Shown here in pieces: positions 23,233 through 31,889 of a stretch of DNA of 64,000 nucleotides. How positions within the stretch are numbered: position 1 is the first letter of the stretch; every line of letters begins with the position of its first letter. The notes beneath the pieces are model-generated. The model worked only from the letters and a program-made list of their open reading frames with translations. It did not search any database and was not told the origin of the DNA. The DNA is from Bacilli bacterium (GTDB lineage: Bacteria; Bacillota_I; Bacilli_A; RF39; UBA660), in the NCBI GenBank assembly GCA_017473105.1, contig JAFUNE010000007.1, positions 1 through 64,000 of the forward strand, read 5' to 3'. The position numbers and the translations under genes are program-made.

Positions 23233-25119
23233 ATGATAGAAGGATATTTTGACGATCAAGAAAGAAAAAGTAAAACAATAAAAAGTATAACAATAGGATG
23301 TATTGTAGCATTTATTGTAGTTATAATATTAGTCTTATTTTTAAATAGAATCGTACCACTAAAGAAAATAATAGTAAGTGAAGAAAATATAAAATTAAAT
23401 ATAGGTGATACATACGAAATAAAATATACATTGGACCCAGCAAAAGCAGATAATCCTAATATAACATTTGTAAGTAGCCATCCAGAAATTGTATATGTTG
23501 ATAGTACTGGAATTGCAACAGTTAAATCATATAGTGAAGAAGATATAACTTTAACAATAAAATCATTAAAATATGATGTTAAAAAGGATATAACTGTTGA
23601 TATAAATAGACCTAATTTTATAAGAGATATTAAATTTGAACAAAATAAAATATCATTAAATTATGGAGAAACATTAAAATTAAATCCAATATTTTCACCA
23701 GAGGATGCGTATATTGGAAAGTTAACTTGGGAAAGTAGTAATTCAAATGTCGTAAGTGTATCAGAAAACGGAGAAATAAAAGCTCAAGTAAATACACAAG
23801 CATCAGCTACAATAACAATTAAAACACAAGATGGAGTAAGCGCTAGTGTAGAAGTTACAATTGTTCCTAAACAAGAAGTAGTAAAAGTTAGTGGAATTAA
23901 ATTTGAAAAATCAGAAATGACATTAAAATATGGTTCTTCAATAACATTAAAACCAATATTTACACCATCTAATGCAACAAATAAAAAAGTTAAATATACA
24001 AGTAGCGATACAAGTGTTTTAAAAGTTGATGCAAACGGTAAAGTAACAGCATCAGCAAACAAGGATGCAACTGCAACAATAACAGCAACAACAGAAGATG
24101 GAGCTAAAACAGCACAAGTAAGAATAACTGTTAAACAAGTTGAAACAAAAGTAAAAGTAAGTGGAGTAAAAATTACCTCATCAAATAATACTCTTTTCTT
24201 AAATAAAAAATCAAATAACACTCTTACACTTACTGCTGAAGTATCGCCATCTAATGCAGCAAATAAAAATGTAACATGGTCAAGTAGTAACCAAGCTGTT
24301 GCAACAGTTGATTCAAGAGGAATAGTAACACCAAAATCACTTGGTGAAACAAAAATCACAGTAAAAACAAATGATGGAGGAAAAACTGCTACATACATGG
24401 TATATGTTAAACAAAAGGTAGTAATGGTTTTATCATCGACTCAAGGAGTAAACATGCTTGAATACATGAAAGAATACACATCATCTAATTCAAATTACTA
24501 TAGTCAAAGTAGTAATACATTAAGATTTGTATTCTATTCAAATACAGGTTTTGACTATCAATATGATAAAGGATTTACTACTGCTAAAAACTTTTTAAAT
24601 AATGGATTTGGAGAAAATAAAAAATATACTGACGTATCCATATTCTTTACATTAACAGACCCAATGGTTAAATCACTAACATGTGATTCAATAAAAGCAG
24701 GAAGTACACATAAAACAGCATTAAATAAATTTAATTCTAAAATTGATGAAATTAAAAATCTTGGATATACTGTAAAAGGATATGTAATATCACATAGTCC
24801 ATTAAATGAGAAACATTCTCTTGCAAGTAAAAATAAAATTGTTACATCAGATAGTACAAATGCATGTACAAGTGGATATAGTTCAAACTGGAAATCATAT
24901 CTTTCAAATAATGTAACATCATCTGCAATAAGTACAAATAATTATCCAAATCTAAAATATATAGACAATTGGAGTAATTATTTAAAACTTAGAAGTGAAT
25001 CAGGAAAAACATTTAATTCAGTAAGAACATTTAATAGTCCTACATCAAACCCTTTTGAATGGGATAAAAGTAGTACAATTGATTTTATGAATCTTGCATT
25101 TAAACAGGCTGGAATTTAA
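23233..25119 (+). CDS. Membrane-anchored protein with four BIG2-like Ig domains and a C-terminal domain of unknown function
   Basis: A 628-residue protein. A cytoplasmic start (1-18) precedes one membrane helix (about 19-39), so the rest is outside. Four group-2 bacterial Ig-like (BIG2) domains follow at about 45-124, 130-213, 217-305 and 307-395. Each has the pattern of an initial strand, a central SSN or SSD motif with V.V...G.V, and a final ATIT-like strand. Residues 396-628 form a separate Ser/Asn-rich domain starting VVMVLSSTQGVNMLEYM, with GYVISHSPLNEKHS in its centre. I do not recognise it; an SGNH-hydrolase-like fold is possible but unsupported. Ribosome site GGTGAT. Probably a wall-spanning display stalk. 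Confidence 0.72.
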   Translation: MIEGYFDDQERKSKTIKSITIGCIVAFIVVIILVLFLNRIVPLKKIIVSEENIKLNIGDTYEIKYTLDPAKADNPNITFVSSHPEIVYVDSTGIATVKSYSEEDITLTIKSLKYDVKKDITVDINRPNFIRDIKFEQNKISLNYGETLKLNPIFSPEDAYIGKLTWESSNSNVVSVSENGEIKAQVNTQASATITIKTQDGVSASVEVTIVPKQEVVKVSGIKFEKSEMTLKYGSSITLKPIFTPSNATNKKVKYTSSDTSVLKVDANGKVTASANKDATATITATTEDGAKTAQVRITVKQVETKVKVSGVKITSSNNTLFLNKKSNNTLTLTAEVSPSNAANKNVTWSSSNQAVATVDSRGIVTPKSLGETKITVKTNDGGKTATYMVYVKQKVVMVLSSTQGVNMLEYMKEYTSSNSNYYSQSSNTLRFVFYSNTGFDYQYDKGFTTAKNFLNNGFGENKKYTDVSIFFTLTDPMVKSLTCDSIKAGSTHKTALNKFNSKIDEIKNLGYTVKGYVISHSPLNEKHSLASKNKIVTSDSTNACTSGYSSNWKSYLSNNVTSSAISTNNYPNLKYIDNWSNYLKLRSESGKTFNSVRTFNSPTSNPFEWDKSSTIDFMNLAFKQAGI

Positions 25120-25142
25120 GGGAAATAATTATTTCCCTTTTA
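25118..25142 (+). terminator. Terminator after the BIG2 protein gene
   Basis: An inverted repeat around AAGGGAAATAATTATTTCCC followed by TTTT, overlapping the stop codon. Confidence 0.75.
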
Positions 25143-25166
25143 ATTTACTAAAAAGAATATAAGTGA

Positions 25167-25172
25167 TATAAT
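25167..25172 (+). promoter_or_regulatory. Extended -10 promoter
   Basis: TATAAT preceded by TGA, 24 nt before the AI-2E-type transporter start. Confidence 0.55.
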
Positions 25173-25195
25173 AACATTGATTTGAGGTGAAAAAA

Positions 25196-26341
25196 ATGAA
25201 AAAAGAAGAACTAGCGGAAATAAAAAAATATATATTTTTAGTATTAGTCGGAGTATTATCATATTGGGTATTAAATAATTTAAAGATTTTTCTAGATTTC
25301 TTTAAAATTATATATAATGTAATATTACCATTCGTTTTAGGTGGTGTAATAGCATTTATATTAAATATACCAATGTCTAAAATTGAAAAATTTTTCGAAA
25401 AAAAATTCAATATGAAAGGTAAATATGTAAGAGGAATTTCAATAGCTATATCAATTTTAATAATTGTATTAATACTTTTATTTGTTTGTTTACTATTAGT
25501 TCCAGAATTAGTTGATAATATAAAAGCGCTAATTGGAACTATTCCAGGAATGATAGATAGAGTTAAATTGCTAACAAGTGATTTGTTAATAAAATATCCA
25601 GAAGCACAATCAAAAATAAATGAAGCATTTAGTGTATCAAGTGTATCAGCGATATTCTCTGCCGTATTAAATGGAATAATAAATGGTTCAGTAGAATTTA
25701 TAACAAACTTTATATCAAAATTCATGACTATATTTACAGGAATTATATTTTCTATATATATGTTATGTGAAAAAGAAAAATTATTAAAAGGAACCAAAAA
25801 AATTACATATGCACTTCTAGACGATGATGTAGCAGATAAAATAGTGAATGTTGCTAGACTAACTCATAAAACATTTAGTAAATTTTTATCAGGACAATGT
25901 ATAGACGCGAGTTTTTTAGGGTTAATTATGTTTATTGTATTAATTATATTAAGATTCCCATATGCTCTTTTAATTTCAGTATTAACTGCAATAACAGCAT
26001 TAGTACCAGTATTTGGAGCAATAGTTGCAATGGTTGTAGGAGCAATACTAATCGCAATAACAAGTCCATTCCAAGCATTAATGTTTATATTAGTATTCCA
26101 AATTGTACAACAAATAGATAATAATTTTATATATCCAAGAGTAGTTGGAAGTTCAGTTGGACTTTCACCAATATGGACATTGTTTGCAATCAGTGTAGGT
26201 GGAAGCTTATTTGGAGCAATCGGAATGCTTGTAGGTTTACCACTTGCTTCAGTCTTATATACACTATTTAAAGACAAAGTAAACTATAATATTAATAGAA
26301 AACTAATGATGGAAAAAGAACAAAGGGAAGAAAATAATTAA
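25196..26341 (+). CDS. AI-2E/PerM family membrane transporter
   Basis: A 381-residue protein of the AI-2E transporter (PerM/YtvI) family with about 7-8 membrane segments. Typical blocks are the N-terminal PFVLGGVIAFILNIP, the mid-protein SKFLSGQCIDASFLG, and the C-terminal FQIVQQIDNNFIYPRVVG followed by LSPIWTLFAI. Members have been linked to autoinducer-2 export, cation/proton antiport and other roles, so the substrate is open. The ATG at 25196 follows GAGGTGA at 6 nt; the GTG nine bases upstream is part of that site and is rejected. Confidence 0.9.
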   Translation: MKKEELAEIKKYIFLVLVGVLSYWVLNNLKIFLDFFKIIYNVILPFVLGGVIAFILNIPMSKIEKFFEKKFNMKGKYVRGISIAISILIIVLILLFVCLLLVPELVDNIKALIGTIPGMIDRVKLLTSDLLIKYPEAQSKINEAFSVSSVSAIFSAVLNGIINGSVEFITNFISKFMTIFTGIIFSIYMLCEKEKLLKGTKKITYALLDDDVADKIVNVARLTHKTFSKFLSGQCIDASFLGLIMFIVLIILRFPYALLISVLTAITALVPVFGAIVAMVVGAILIAITSPFQALMFILVFQIVQQIDNNFIYPRVVGSSVGLSPIWTLFAISVGGSLFGAIGMLVGLPLASVLYTLFKDKVNYNINRKLMMEKEQREENN

Positions 26342-26360
26342 TATAATTTAAGGGGGTATT

Positions 26361-27254
26361 ATGAAAGAAAGTATTATATTAAAAATATTAGATCAAAATG
26401 AATCAAAAAATATAGAAGTTCTAAATCAATATGGACAAAAAGCTGCATATACAGATATGTACTTAATAGCAGGTGGAAATCCAAATAGTTCTGATATGGA
26501 TAGAGTTCCAGATGAACTAGGACTAAACTCAAGAGTAGTGCCACAAGAAGAAACACAAAGAATAGTAATTGATACATATAGTGATGTATTTTCAAAAATA
26601 TGTAGAAATAAAACTAAAGGATATAATAATACATATGAAGTTGAATTTGGAGAATATCCACAATTCGCATGTGCTCATAGTGTAGATGAAACATTTGAAT
26701 ATTATTATCAAAAAATGTTATTTGATGAATCAAATGGTATATTAATTCCAACAGGAAAAACATATACAATTTTCCAAAATGGAGAACTTGTAACATATAA
26801 TGAATATTATCACGATGGAAAAAGATACATTAGAGTAAATATAAATGAACAAGTTTTATTATCAAATGCAAATACATATTATTGTGGCGATCATGTATGG
26901 ATCGAAGTATCAAAAGTAAAATGGTTAATAGATGAACCAACAGAAAGAATTATTTCTAAAAAAGTATCATTACCAAATATGGATAAATCATACGCAAGTT
27001 TCTTCTGTAATGTATATATGCTAGAAGATATGCTTGATTCATCAATGAATAGAAAAGATATTTTAAAAATGATAGCATATGTAATGCAAAATGTGAGAAA
27101 AGAAACAGAATCTGAGTATTTAAAAATAGTAAATGAATATGATGACATAAGTTTATTATCACTTGAAGAATTAGAAAATGTTCTGCTAAGAATATCAAAA
27201 TTAAATGATAAAATAAATAATTTTGACTATGAATTAACATGGAAAATGAAATAG
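26361..27254 (+). CDS. Hypothetical protein (297 aa)
   Basis: A soluble 297-residue protein without signal peptide or membrane segment. The N-terminal third carries GGNPNSSDMDRVPDELG. The middle has EVEFGEYPQFACAHSVDETF and then a beta-rich stretch DHVWIEVSKVKWLIDEPTERIISKKVSLP, where strand, Trp and ISKK recall small beta domains common in gut Firmicutes. The C-terminus is helical and ends in a Leu-rich coiled stretch. I cannot name a family. AAGGGGG lies 7 nt before the ATG, 19 nt after the transporter gene, so the two may be co-transcribed. A terminator follows. Confidence 0.65.
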   Translation: MKESIILKILDQNESKNIEVLNQYGQKAAYTDMYLIAGGNPNSSDMDRVPDELGLNSRVVPQEETQRIVIDTYSDVFSKICRNKTKGYNNTYEVEFGEYPQFACAHSVDETFEYYYQKMLFDESNGILIPTGKTYTIFQNGELVTYNEYYHDGKRYIRVNINEQVLLSNANTYYCGDHVWIEVSKVKWLIDEPTERIISKKVSLPNMDKSYASFFCNVYMLEDMLDSSMNRKDILKMIAYVMQNVRKETESEYLKIVNEYDDISLLSLEELENVLLRISKLNDKINNFDYELTWKMK

Positions 27255-27274
27255 GAGTAATTCCTATTTTTTTA
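27249..27274 (+). terminator. Terminator after the 297-aa gene
   Basis: An 8-bp stem (AAATAGGA/TCCTATTT) that includes the stop codon, followed by T7. Confidence 0.8.
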
Positions 27275-27277
27275 TGG

Positions 27278-27283
27278 TATAAT
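27278..27283 (+). promoter_or_regulatory. Extended -10 promoter of the HAD gene
   Basis: TATGGTATAAT context, meaning TATAAT with a TGG extension, immediately after the previous terminator. No -35 is apparent. Confidence 0.6.
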
Positions 27284-27300
27284 TTGTTTAGAGGTAAAAT

Positions 27301-28062
27301 ATGAAATATAAAACTATAATAGTAGATTTAGATAGAACACTTTTACATACAGATAAAAGTGTATCAAAATACACAATTGATACATTGAAAAAATGTAAAG
27401 AAAAAGGCATGAACTTGGTTGTTGCAACAGGAAGGCCATTAAGAAATACAACTGAATATAATGATATATTACATTTTGATTCATTAGTTTTATCAAATGG
27501 AGCAAGAATAATAACAAAAGATAAAGAAATATTTAATCAAATAAATAAAAATAGTATCAAAAAAATACTTAGTATTTTGAAAAAACACAATTTTAAAATA
27601 ACAATAGAAACAAAAGATACAGCATATTCAAACGTAAAAATAGATAACTTTGAAACAATAGTAGTAAATGATTTAAATAAAGTTATAGAAGAAAATGAAA
27701 TATTAAAAATAATAATCGGAATAGAAGATGAAAACACAATAAATACGGTAAAAGAATATATAGATGAAAATGTATATTACACAGTTGCTCATAAAGTAGT
27801 AGTACAAATAATGAGCAGTGACGCAACAAAACTAAAAGGTGTAGAAAAAGTATTTGAAATAAATAATTTAAGTTTCAAAGAATCTATTTTCTTTGGTGAT
27901 GATAATGATGACATAGGATTAATAAAAAAATGTAAAACAGGAGTATCTATGTCAAATGCAATAGAAAAAGTAAAAGAAGCAAGTGATGTAATAACATCAT
28001 CCAATGATGAAGATGGAGTGGCTAAATTTATTATTGAAAACGTATTGGAAGGAGAAAAATAA
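27301..28062 (+). CDS. HAD-superfamily phosphatase, Cof type
   Basis: A 253-residue HAD hydrolase of the Cof/IIB class. Motif I is IVDLDRTLL with the DxD nucleophile pair, motif II lies around VVATGRPLRN, and motif IV is FFGDDNDDIGLIKKC. The cap region between is of the Cof size. Such enzymes dephosphorylate sugar phosphates, flavin or PLP precursors, often with broad specificity. AGAGG lies upstream of the ATG. The methyltransferase-like gene starts 1 nt after its stop, so they form a pair. No specific substrate can be read. Confidence 0.9.
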   Translation: MKYKTIIVDLDRTLLHTDKSVSKYTIDTLKKCKEKGMNLVVATGRPLRNTTEYNDILHFDSLVLSNGARIITKDKEIFNQINKNSIKKILSILKKHNFKITIETKDTAYSNVKIDNFETIVVNDLNKVIEENEILKIIIGIEDENTINTVKEYIDENVYYTVAHKVVVQIMSSDATKLKGVEKVFEINNLSFKESIFFGDDNDDIGLIKKCKTGVSMSNAIEKVKEASDVITSSNDEDGVAKFIIENVLEGEK

Positions 28063-28063
28063 T

Positions 28064-28729
28064 ATGAAACTTATTTTCTCAGCAATAACTAAATATATAA
28101 GTGCTCTTATCATTACATGCTTACTATTATTTATATCATCTTCTACAATCAAATATTATAATGCATGGTTACTATTATTAGTATTATTTTTACCAATTTT
28201 ATTTTTTGGAATTTATTTATATATAAAAAAACCAAAATTATTAGAAAGAAGACTTAAATCAAAAGAAAAGGAAAAAACACAAAAAATAGTAATATTATTT
28301 TCAGGTATTTTATTTGTTTTTGACTTTATAATATGCGGACTAGACTTTAAATATAAATGGAGTAATATTCCAATTTATATCGAAGTAATCGCATGCATAA
28401 CACTATTATTATCGTACTTTATATATATAAAAATAATGAAAGAAAATGAATACTTATTAAGAACAATAGAAGTAGAAAAAAATCAAAAATTAGTTGATAC
28501 AGGATTATATTCAGTAATAAGACATCCAATGTATTTAAGTGTTATTTTACTATTTCTAAGCATACCATTAGTATTGGGGTCATTGTATGGATTTTACTTA
28601 TTTTTAATTTTTCCAATGATAATAATACTAAGAATACAAAACGAAGAAAAAGTTTTAGTACAAAAATTAAAAGGATATTCAGCATATAAATTAAAGGTAA
28701 AATACAAATTAATCCCCTATATTTGGTAA
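28064..28729 (+). CDS. Isoprenylcysteine carboxyl methyltransferase-like membrane protein
   Basis: A 221-residue protein with about 5 membrane segments, of the ICMT/PEMT-type methyltransferase superfamily. The C-terminal signature is clear: LVDTGLYSVIRHPMYL binds the SAM region, followed by a hydrophobic hairpin and NEEKVLVQKLKGYSAYKLKVKYKLIP. Bacterial members methylate lipids or unknown small substrates. The ATG at 28064 follows GGAGAAAAATA at the end of the HAD gene; the longer frame from 28004 lies within that gene. It ends just before a strong promoter. Confidence 0.82.
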   Translation: MKLIFSAITKYISALIITCLLLFISSSTIKYYNAWLLLLVLFLPILFFGIYLYIKKPKLLERRLKSKEKEKTQKIVILFSGILFVFDFIICGLDFKYKWSNIPIYIEVIACITLLLSYFIYIKIMKENEYLLRTIEVEKNQKLVDTGLYSVIRHPMYLSVILLFLSIPLVLGSLYGFYLFLIFPMIIILRIQNEEKVLVQKLKGYSAYKLKVKYKLIPYIW

Positions 28730-28735
28730 AAATAA

Positions 28736-28764
28736 TTGACAAACAAACAATTATTTGGTATAAT
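28736..28764 (+). promoter_or_regulatory. Perfect consensus promoter of the 83-aa gene
   Basis: TTGACA (28736-28741), a 17-bp spacer, and TATAAT (28759-28764) with a TGG extension. It matches consensus in every element. Confidence 0.85.
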
Positions 28765-28799
28765 ATGAACGTTTTTGAAAAAGAAGGGGGAAAACAAAA

Positions 28800-29051
28800 A
28801 TGGATAATAGAGAAAGAAGATTAAGAGAAAGAGCTCAAGTATTAAGAGAACATAGAGCTACAATCGATAGATTAGCTAAACAAGCAGCAATGGAAGTTGA
28901 AGCTAAATATAAAGCACAATACGGAGAAAACTGGAGAGAAGCATTATCATATGAACAAGCTGCTAATCTTGAAAGAAGTATTTTAAATGAAAAAAATAAT
29001 CTTTCAGCTATGATTGAAGAACATATTTTAGTTTTAAAATCTGCTAGATAA
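28800..29051 (+). CDS. Small charged helical protein of unknown function (83 aa)
   Basis: An 83-residue, Arg/Glu/Ala-rich protein with no membrane segment. It starts MDNRERRLRERAQVLREH and reads as a continuous amphipathic helix or coiled coil, with a break near YGENWREALSY. It resembles no family I know. It has its own terminator, an AGAAGGGGG ribosome site and a fully consensus promoter, so it should be among the more strongly expressed genes in the window. Higher G+C in its codons than its neighbours also suggests high expression. A nucleoid or ribosome-associated role is possible but is a guess. Confidence 0.75.
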   Translation: MDNRERRLRERAQVLREHRATIDRLAKQAAMEVEAKYKAQYGENWREALSYEQAANLERSILNEKNNLSAMIEEHILVLKSAR

Positions 29052-29077
29052 AATAAGACTTAAGGTCTTATTTTTTT
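29051..29077 (+). terminator. Terminator of the 83-aa gene
   Basis: A 9-bp stem (AAATAAGAC/GTCTTATTT) followed by T7. Confidence 0.85.
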
Positions 29078-29093
29078 ATGCAATATTATATGT

Positions 29094-29099
29094 TATAAT
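29094..29099 (+). promoter_or_regulatory. Extended -10 promoter
   Basis: TATAAT preceded by TGT, ahead of the His-rich small gene. Confidence 0.55.
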
Positions 29100-29117
29100 T
29101 ATAATAGAGGTGTGAAT

Positions 29118-29306
29118 ATGTTTGGAAGAGATAAAGATAAAAAAAGAAGTAGTCTTTTAGAAAGAAGAAAAGAAGAAAGAAAAATAAGTCATAGTTTAAT
29201 TCATGAATCAAAGCATGGAATAGGAAGACATAGCCATTCTCATGATAGAATTCATGCATCTATGCACTTAGGAAAAAAGAACGTAAGAAGTGTTTTTGAT
29301 AAATAA
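29118..29306 (+). CDS. Small His-rich basic protein (62 aa)
   Basis: A 62-residue protein with a basic N-terminus (MFGRDKDKKRSSLLERRK) followed by a segment holding eight histidines within about 30 residues. HSHSH is at its core and repeated H-x-S or I-H pairs lie around it. No membrane segment or Cys is present. Start at ATG 29118 after AGAGGTG; the GTG two codons earlier is part of the spacer. The His pattern suggests metal binding (Ni, Zn or Cu) or nucleic-acid binding, but no family is recognised. It has its own promoter and terminator. Confidence 0.65.
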   Translation: MFGRDKDKKRSSLLERRKEERKISHSLIHESKHGIGRHSHSHDRIHASMHLGKKNVRSVFDK

Positions 29307-29311
29307 ATTAT

Positions 29312-29340
29312 AAATGAAAAGGTTTCTTTTCATTTTATTT
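29312..29340 (+). terminator. Terminator of the His-rich gene
   Basis: A 10-bp stem (AAATGAAAAG/CTTTTCATTT) with a GTTT loop and a T-rich tail. Confidence 0.75.
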
Positions 29341-29366
29341 TGTTATAAAATAATTATGGTGATGGT

Positions 29367-29825
29367 ATGCATATTAAAAGTAAAATAGAAGAGATTTTAA
29401 AAACAAAAAATATAGATTTATTTGTAGATATGGATGGAGTAATCGCAGCATATGAATTTGGAATGCCACTTGATTTTGATAAAAAAAGACCACTATTAAC
29501 AAACATAAATAAAATAAAAGAATTATCAAAATTAAAAGGTGTAACATTACATATATTGTCATGCTGTAAAAAAGATTATCAAATTGATTTAAAAAATGAA
29601 TGGTTAGATAGATTTGCACCTTTTTTTGAAAAAGATAAAAGATTTATTTTATCAAAAGAAACAATAACAAATATGAGTAGTTCAAATATGAAAAAAACAT
29701 TTTTAGAAAACTATGAAACATCATCTCAAATAGTAGTAATAGATGATGACAATCAAGTAATAAAAACAATCGGAAAAGAATTAGAAAATGTAATAGTATT
29801 TCAAGATAGTGAATTAATTGACTAA
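29367..29825 (+). CDS. HAD-like 5'(3')-nucleotidase-type phosphatase
   Basis: A 152-residue protein with the HAD motif I FVDMDGVIAAYE (Asp at about 21 and 23). A Ser-Cys segment LHILSCC is in the motif II position, KNEWLDRFAPFF follows, and VVIDDDNQV resembles motif IV. Size and the DMDGV-I pattern fit the bacterial 5'(3')-deoxyribonucleotidase group (NT5C). GGTGAT is the nearest ribosome site and is close to the ATG. The 2H-type protein starts 9 nt later after AAGGAGG and gpmI follows, so the three form an operon. The substrate is inferred. Confidence 0.75.
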   Translation: MHIKSKIEEILKTKNIDLFVDMDGVIAAYEFGMPLDFDKKRPLLTNINKIKELSKLKGVTLHILSCCKKDYQIDLKNEWLDRFAPFFEKDKRFILSKETITNMSSSNMKKTFLENYETSSQIVVIDDDNQVIKTIGKELENVIVFQDSELID

Positions 29826-29834
29826 GGAGGATTT

Positions 29835-30290
29835 ATGATAAATTATCAGGGATTATTTTTTGAAGGAGAAGAAGCACAAAAAATATTAGAACAAGAAAAA
29901 AATAAATTGGAAGTACCAAGTGATATATTACACTGTACATTTAAATATAAACCAGAAGAAAAAGACATGTATGATGAATTAGTAGGAAATTATTATGATG
30001 TTACATTAGTAGGATATGCATCAGATAAAAATAACAGTGGATTTATATTATTAATAGATAAAAGATTAGAAAAATATTATAAAAATGCAAATGAAAATGG
30101 AAAAATTATACCACCACATATAACATGTTCAATATCTAAAGAAAGTGAACCAGTTGAAACAGGAGAATTAAAATTTGAAATATTAGATAAAATGATAACT
30201 GTAAAAGGAAGATTTGGATACTGCATAAAAGATGAAAATGATGAATGCCATGTTTCTTATGAAAAAGCATTACAAAATAAGGAGGAATAA
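29835..30290 (+). CDS. 2H phosphoesterase-like protein
   Basis: A 151-residue protein with two H-x-T motifs in the spacing of the 2H phosphoesterase fold: ILHCTFKY at about 32-39 and PPHITCSIS at about 95-103. Strands between them match a two-lobed 2H layout. Family members hydrolyse 2',3'-cyclic phosphates or similar bonds in RNA ends and nucleotides. The match is from motif pattern only and the protein is shorter than LigT. It lies between a nucleotidase-like gene and gpmI with tight spacing (9 and 3 nt) and strong AAGGAGG sites. Confidence 0.6.
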   Translation: MINYQGLFFEGEEAQKILEQEKNKLEVPSDILHCTFKYKPEEKDMYDELVGNYYDVTLVGYASDKNNSGFILLIDKRLEKYYKNANENGKIIPPHITCSISKESEPVETGELKFEILDKMITVKGRFGYCIKDENDECHVSYEKALQNKEE

Positions 30291-30293
30291 AAC

Positions 30294-31802
30294 ATGAAAA
30301 AAACAATATTACTTACAATATTAGATGGATGCGGTATAAGAAATGAAAGTGATGGAAATGCATTTTTAAATGCAAATAAACCAAATTTTGATAAACTAAT
30401 GAGTGAATTTCCACATAGTAAATTAAATGCATCAGGAACATATGTAGGACTTCCAAAAGGACAAATGGGAAATAGTGAAGTAGGACATATGAATATTGGA
30501 GCAGGAAGAGTTGTATATCAACCGCTTGAATTAATTAATAAAAGTATAGTAGATAAAGAATTTTTTGATAATAAAAAGATATTAAAAGTAATAAATCATG
30601 TAAAAGAAAACAATTCTCATTTACATATTATGGGACTATTAAGTGATGGAGGCGTACACTCACATATAGATCACCTAAAAGCTCTAATAGAATTAGCTCG
30701 TCGTCACAATGTTGAAGTTTACTATCACTTCTTTCTAGATGGAAGAGATGTACCACCAAAAAGTGCACTTACATACATCGAAGAAATAGAAAAATTAAAT
30801 TATGGTAAAGTTGCAACAGTATCAGGAAGATATTATGCGATGGACAGAGATAATAATTTTGATAGACTTAAAAAGTATTATGACGCACTTGTATATGGAG
30901 AAGCAGAAGTATTTGAAAGTGCTGCAGATGTTGTAAATCATTCATATGAAAATGATATAACTGACGAATTTGTAGTACCATCAATTGTAAATAATATGCC
31001 TTTAAAAGATAATGATGGAGTAATAACATTTAACTTTAGAAAAGATAGATTAAGAGAAATATTTACATGCCTTACAAATCCAACATATCACTTAGAAGAC
31101 GCTAAAAAAATGGGAATGCAAATAAAAACATTTAATAATTTAGAGTGTCTTACAATGATGAGCGTAGTAGAAAGTGTAACTTGTCCATTTGCATTTGAAC
31201 TTGGAACACTTGATAATATTTTAGGAGAATATTTAGAAAAAAATAATAAAACACAACTAAGAATAGCGGAAACAGAAAAATATGCTCACGTGACATTTTT
31301 CTTTGATGGAGGAGTAGAAAAAGATTATAACGGAATGAATAAGATATTGGTTCCGTCTCCAAAAGTAGCAACATATGACTTAAAACCACAAATGAGCGCA
31401 CTTGAAGTAACTGAAAAAGTATTAGAAGAAATAGATAAAGATATACATGATGTAATAATATTAAATTACGCAAATGGAGATATGGTAGGACACACAGGAA
31501 GCTATGATGCAAGTAAAACAGCAATCGAATTTTTAGATGAATGCATAGGAAGAATATATAATAAACTAGTAGAACATGAAGGAATTATGCTAATAACAGC
31601 AGATCATGGGAATTGTGAACTTATGTGGGATGAAAATAAAGAACCAGTAACAAGCCATACTACAAATTTGGTGCCATTCATCATAACAAAAAAAGATATA
31701 GAATTAAATGATGGAAGTTTATGCGATATAGCTCCAACAATACTTGATTTAATGAATTTAGAAAAACCAAGTGAAATGACAGGTAAATCTTTAATAAAAT
31801 AG
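30294..31802 (+). CDS. gpmI: 2,3-bisphosphoglycerate-independent phosphoglycerate mutase
   Basis: A 502-residue two-metal enzyme of glycolysis that interconverts 3- and 2-phosphoglycerate. The phosphatase-fold N-terminus TILDGCGIR, the nucleophile block GQMGNSEVGHMNIGAGR, SDGGVHSH, DGRDVPP, SGRYYAMDRD and the C-terminal ITADHGNCE and PVTSHTTN blocks are all present. Position 13 is Cys in DGCG where most enzymes have Trp. AAGGAGGAATAAAAC is the ribosome site. It stands away from other glycolytic genes, at the end of a nucleotidase/2H operon. Confidence 0.96.
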   Translation: MKKTILLTILDGCGIRNESDGNAFLNANKPNFDKLMSEFPHSKLNASGTYVGLPKGQMGNSEVGHMNIGAGRVVYQPLELINKSIVDKEFFDNKKILKVINHVKENNSHLHIMGLLSDGGVHSHIDHLKALIELARRHNVEVYYHFFLDGRDVPPKSALTYIEEIEKLNYGKVATVSGRYYAMDRDNNFDRLKKYYDALVYGEAEVFESAADVVNHSYENDITDEFVVPSIVNNMPLKDNDGVITFNFRKDRLREIFTCLTNPTYHLEDAKKMGMQIKTFNNLECLTMMSVVESVTCPFAFELGTLDNILGEYLEKNNKTQLRIAETEKYAHVTFFFDGGVEKDYNGMNKILVPSPKVATYDLKPQMSALEVTEKVLEEIDKDIHDVIILNYANGDMVGHTGSYDASKTAIEFLDECIGRIYNKLVEHEGIMLITADHGNCELMWDENKEPVTSHTTNLVPFIITKKDIELNDGSLCDIAPTILDLMNLEKPSEMTGKSLIK

Positions 31803-31824
31803 ATGATTATTCATCTGTTTTATT
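31797..31824 (+). terminator. Terminator of gpmI
   Basis: A 10-bp stem with one G-T wobble (AAATAGATGA/TCATCTGTTT) that includes the stop codon. Confidence 0.75.
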
Positions 31825-31833
31825 TTGCAAAAA

Positions 31834-31862
31834 TTGACTTTTTTTGCATTTTATGATATAAT
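31834..31862 (+). promoter_or_regulatory. Promoter of the 170-aa gene
   Basis: TTGACT (31834-31839), a 17-bp spacer, and TATAAT (31857-31862) with a TGA extension. Confidence 0.8.
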
Positions 31863-31889
31863 CTATTCGTTTTTAAAGAGGGGGGAAAA

